A stretch of DNA of 5,412 bases. Source: Oribacterium sp. UBA6992 (GTDB taxonomy: Bacteria > Bacillota > Clostridia > Lachnospirales > Lachnospiraceae). Below the pieces are notes generated by a model that did no database searches, was not told the origin of the DNA, and was given only the letters and a program-made list of their open reading frames with translations. The first letter of the stretch is position 1. Each line of letters begins with the position of its first letter. This document shows positions 5,287 through 5,412 of the stretch, piece after piece. The stretch spans positions 1-5,412 of the forward strand of contig DJXY01000211.1 in assembly GCA_002449915.1 (NCBI GenBank), given 5' to 3'. The translations under genes were made by a program, and so were the position numbers.

Positions 5287-5412
5287 GTAACGTCACCTCC
5301 CCGGCCGGAAGCGTAAAGGTAAAAACCGAACCATGCGGCATATTGTCTTCTACCTTGATGGATCCACCATGCGCATTGACAATCGATTTACAAAGTGCAA
5401 GCCCCAACCCAA
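5279..5412 (-). CDS. kdpD: Sensor histidine kinase, C-terminal end (probably KdpD), truncated by window edge
   Basis: The last 43 residues are visible. They begin with the G2 ATP-lid box GLGLALCKSIVNAHGG and continue to HGSVFTFTLP, the closing strand of the HATPase domain, then a short tail ending LRE and TAA. The 5' part, including the phospho-accepting histidine and any sensor domains, lies to the right of the window. The stop overlaps the regulator's GTG start by 8 nt. The kinase would phosphorylate that regulator. Calling it KdpD rests on its KdpE-like partner, because this fragment alone only shows a histidine kinase. Confidence 0.85.
   Translation of the reverse strand, partial: GLGLALCKSIVNAHGGSIKVEDNMPHGSVFTFTLPAGEVTLRE
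5293..5300 (-). promoter_or_regulatory. Strong ribosome binding site for the GTG start of the response regulator
   Basis: The minus strand reads GGAGGTGA, complementary over 8 nt to the usual 16S 3' end, 6 nt before the GTG at 5286. It lies inside the kinase coding sequence and fixes the non-ATG start. Confidence 0.85.

Overview
The window reads as ordinary chromosome of a Gram-positive, low-to-mid GC anaerobe of the Clostridia, most likely Lachnospiraceae-like. This placement is an inference from protein style: a long PgcA-type phospho-sugar mutase, a clostridial-type threonine aldolase beginning MIRFNNDYNHGAHP, purine-rich AGGAGG-type ribosome binding sites, and a KdpE-type regulator. No mobile element, CRISPR array, tRNA or rRNA is visible.

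Layout. On the plus strand, 1-1254 is the 3' three quarters of a phospho-sugar mutase gene; its active-site serine lies just outside the left edge. A 14-bp tandem repeat runs across its stop codon. The convergent gap 1255-1417 holds two hairpins that share one 8-bp core in four alternating copies. Everything to the right is on the minus strand. In transcription order (right to left) it holds the last 43 codons of a sensor histidine kinase (probably KdpD), a KdpE-like response regulator overlapping it by 8 nt, and a 186-bp gap with a long palindrome and an extended -10 promoter. Alanine racemase (alr) follows, then a GNAT acetyltransferase 29 bp behind it, then, after 111 bp, a low-specificity L-threonine aldolase-type PLP enzyme. 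There is no gene-free stretch above 300 bp.

How the genes relate. The kinase and regulator form a classic overlapping two-component pair, of the kind that senses K+ or osmotic stress when it is truly KdpDE. alr supplies D-alanine for peptidoglycan and probably shares a transcript with the acetyltransferase. The threonine aldolase may be read from the same transcript or from its own promoter; no strong promoter is visible for it. The mutase converges on this block and is functionally separate (sugar phosphate interconversion).

The parts most worth a second look are non-coding or very small: a 14-codon leader ORF whose TGA overlaps the alr ATG as ATGA, the alr leader and its competing inverted repeats, the palindrome at the alr -35 region, the twin hairpins, and the 14-bp repeat at the mutase stop codon. 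I see no convincing evidence for a wholly new multi-gene system.
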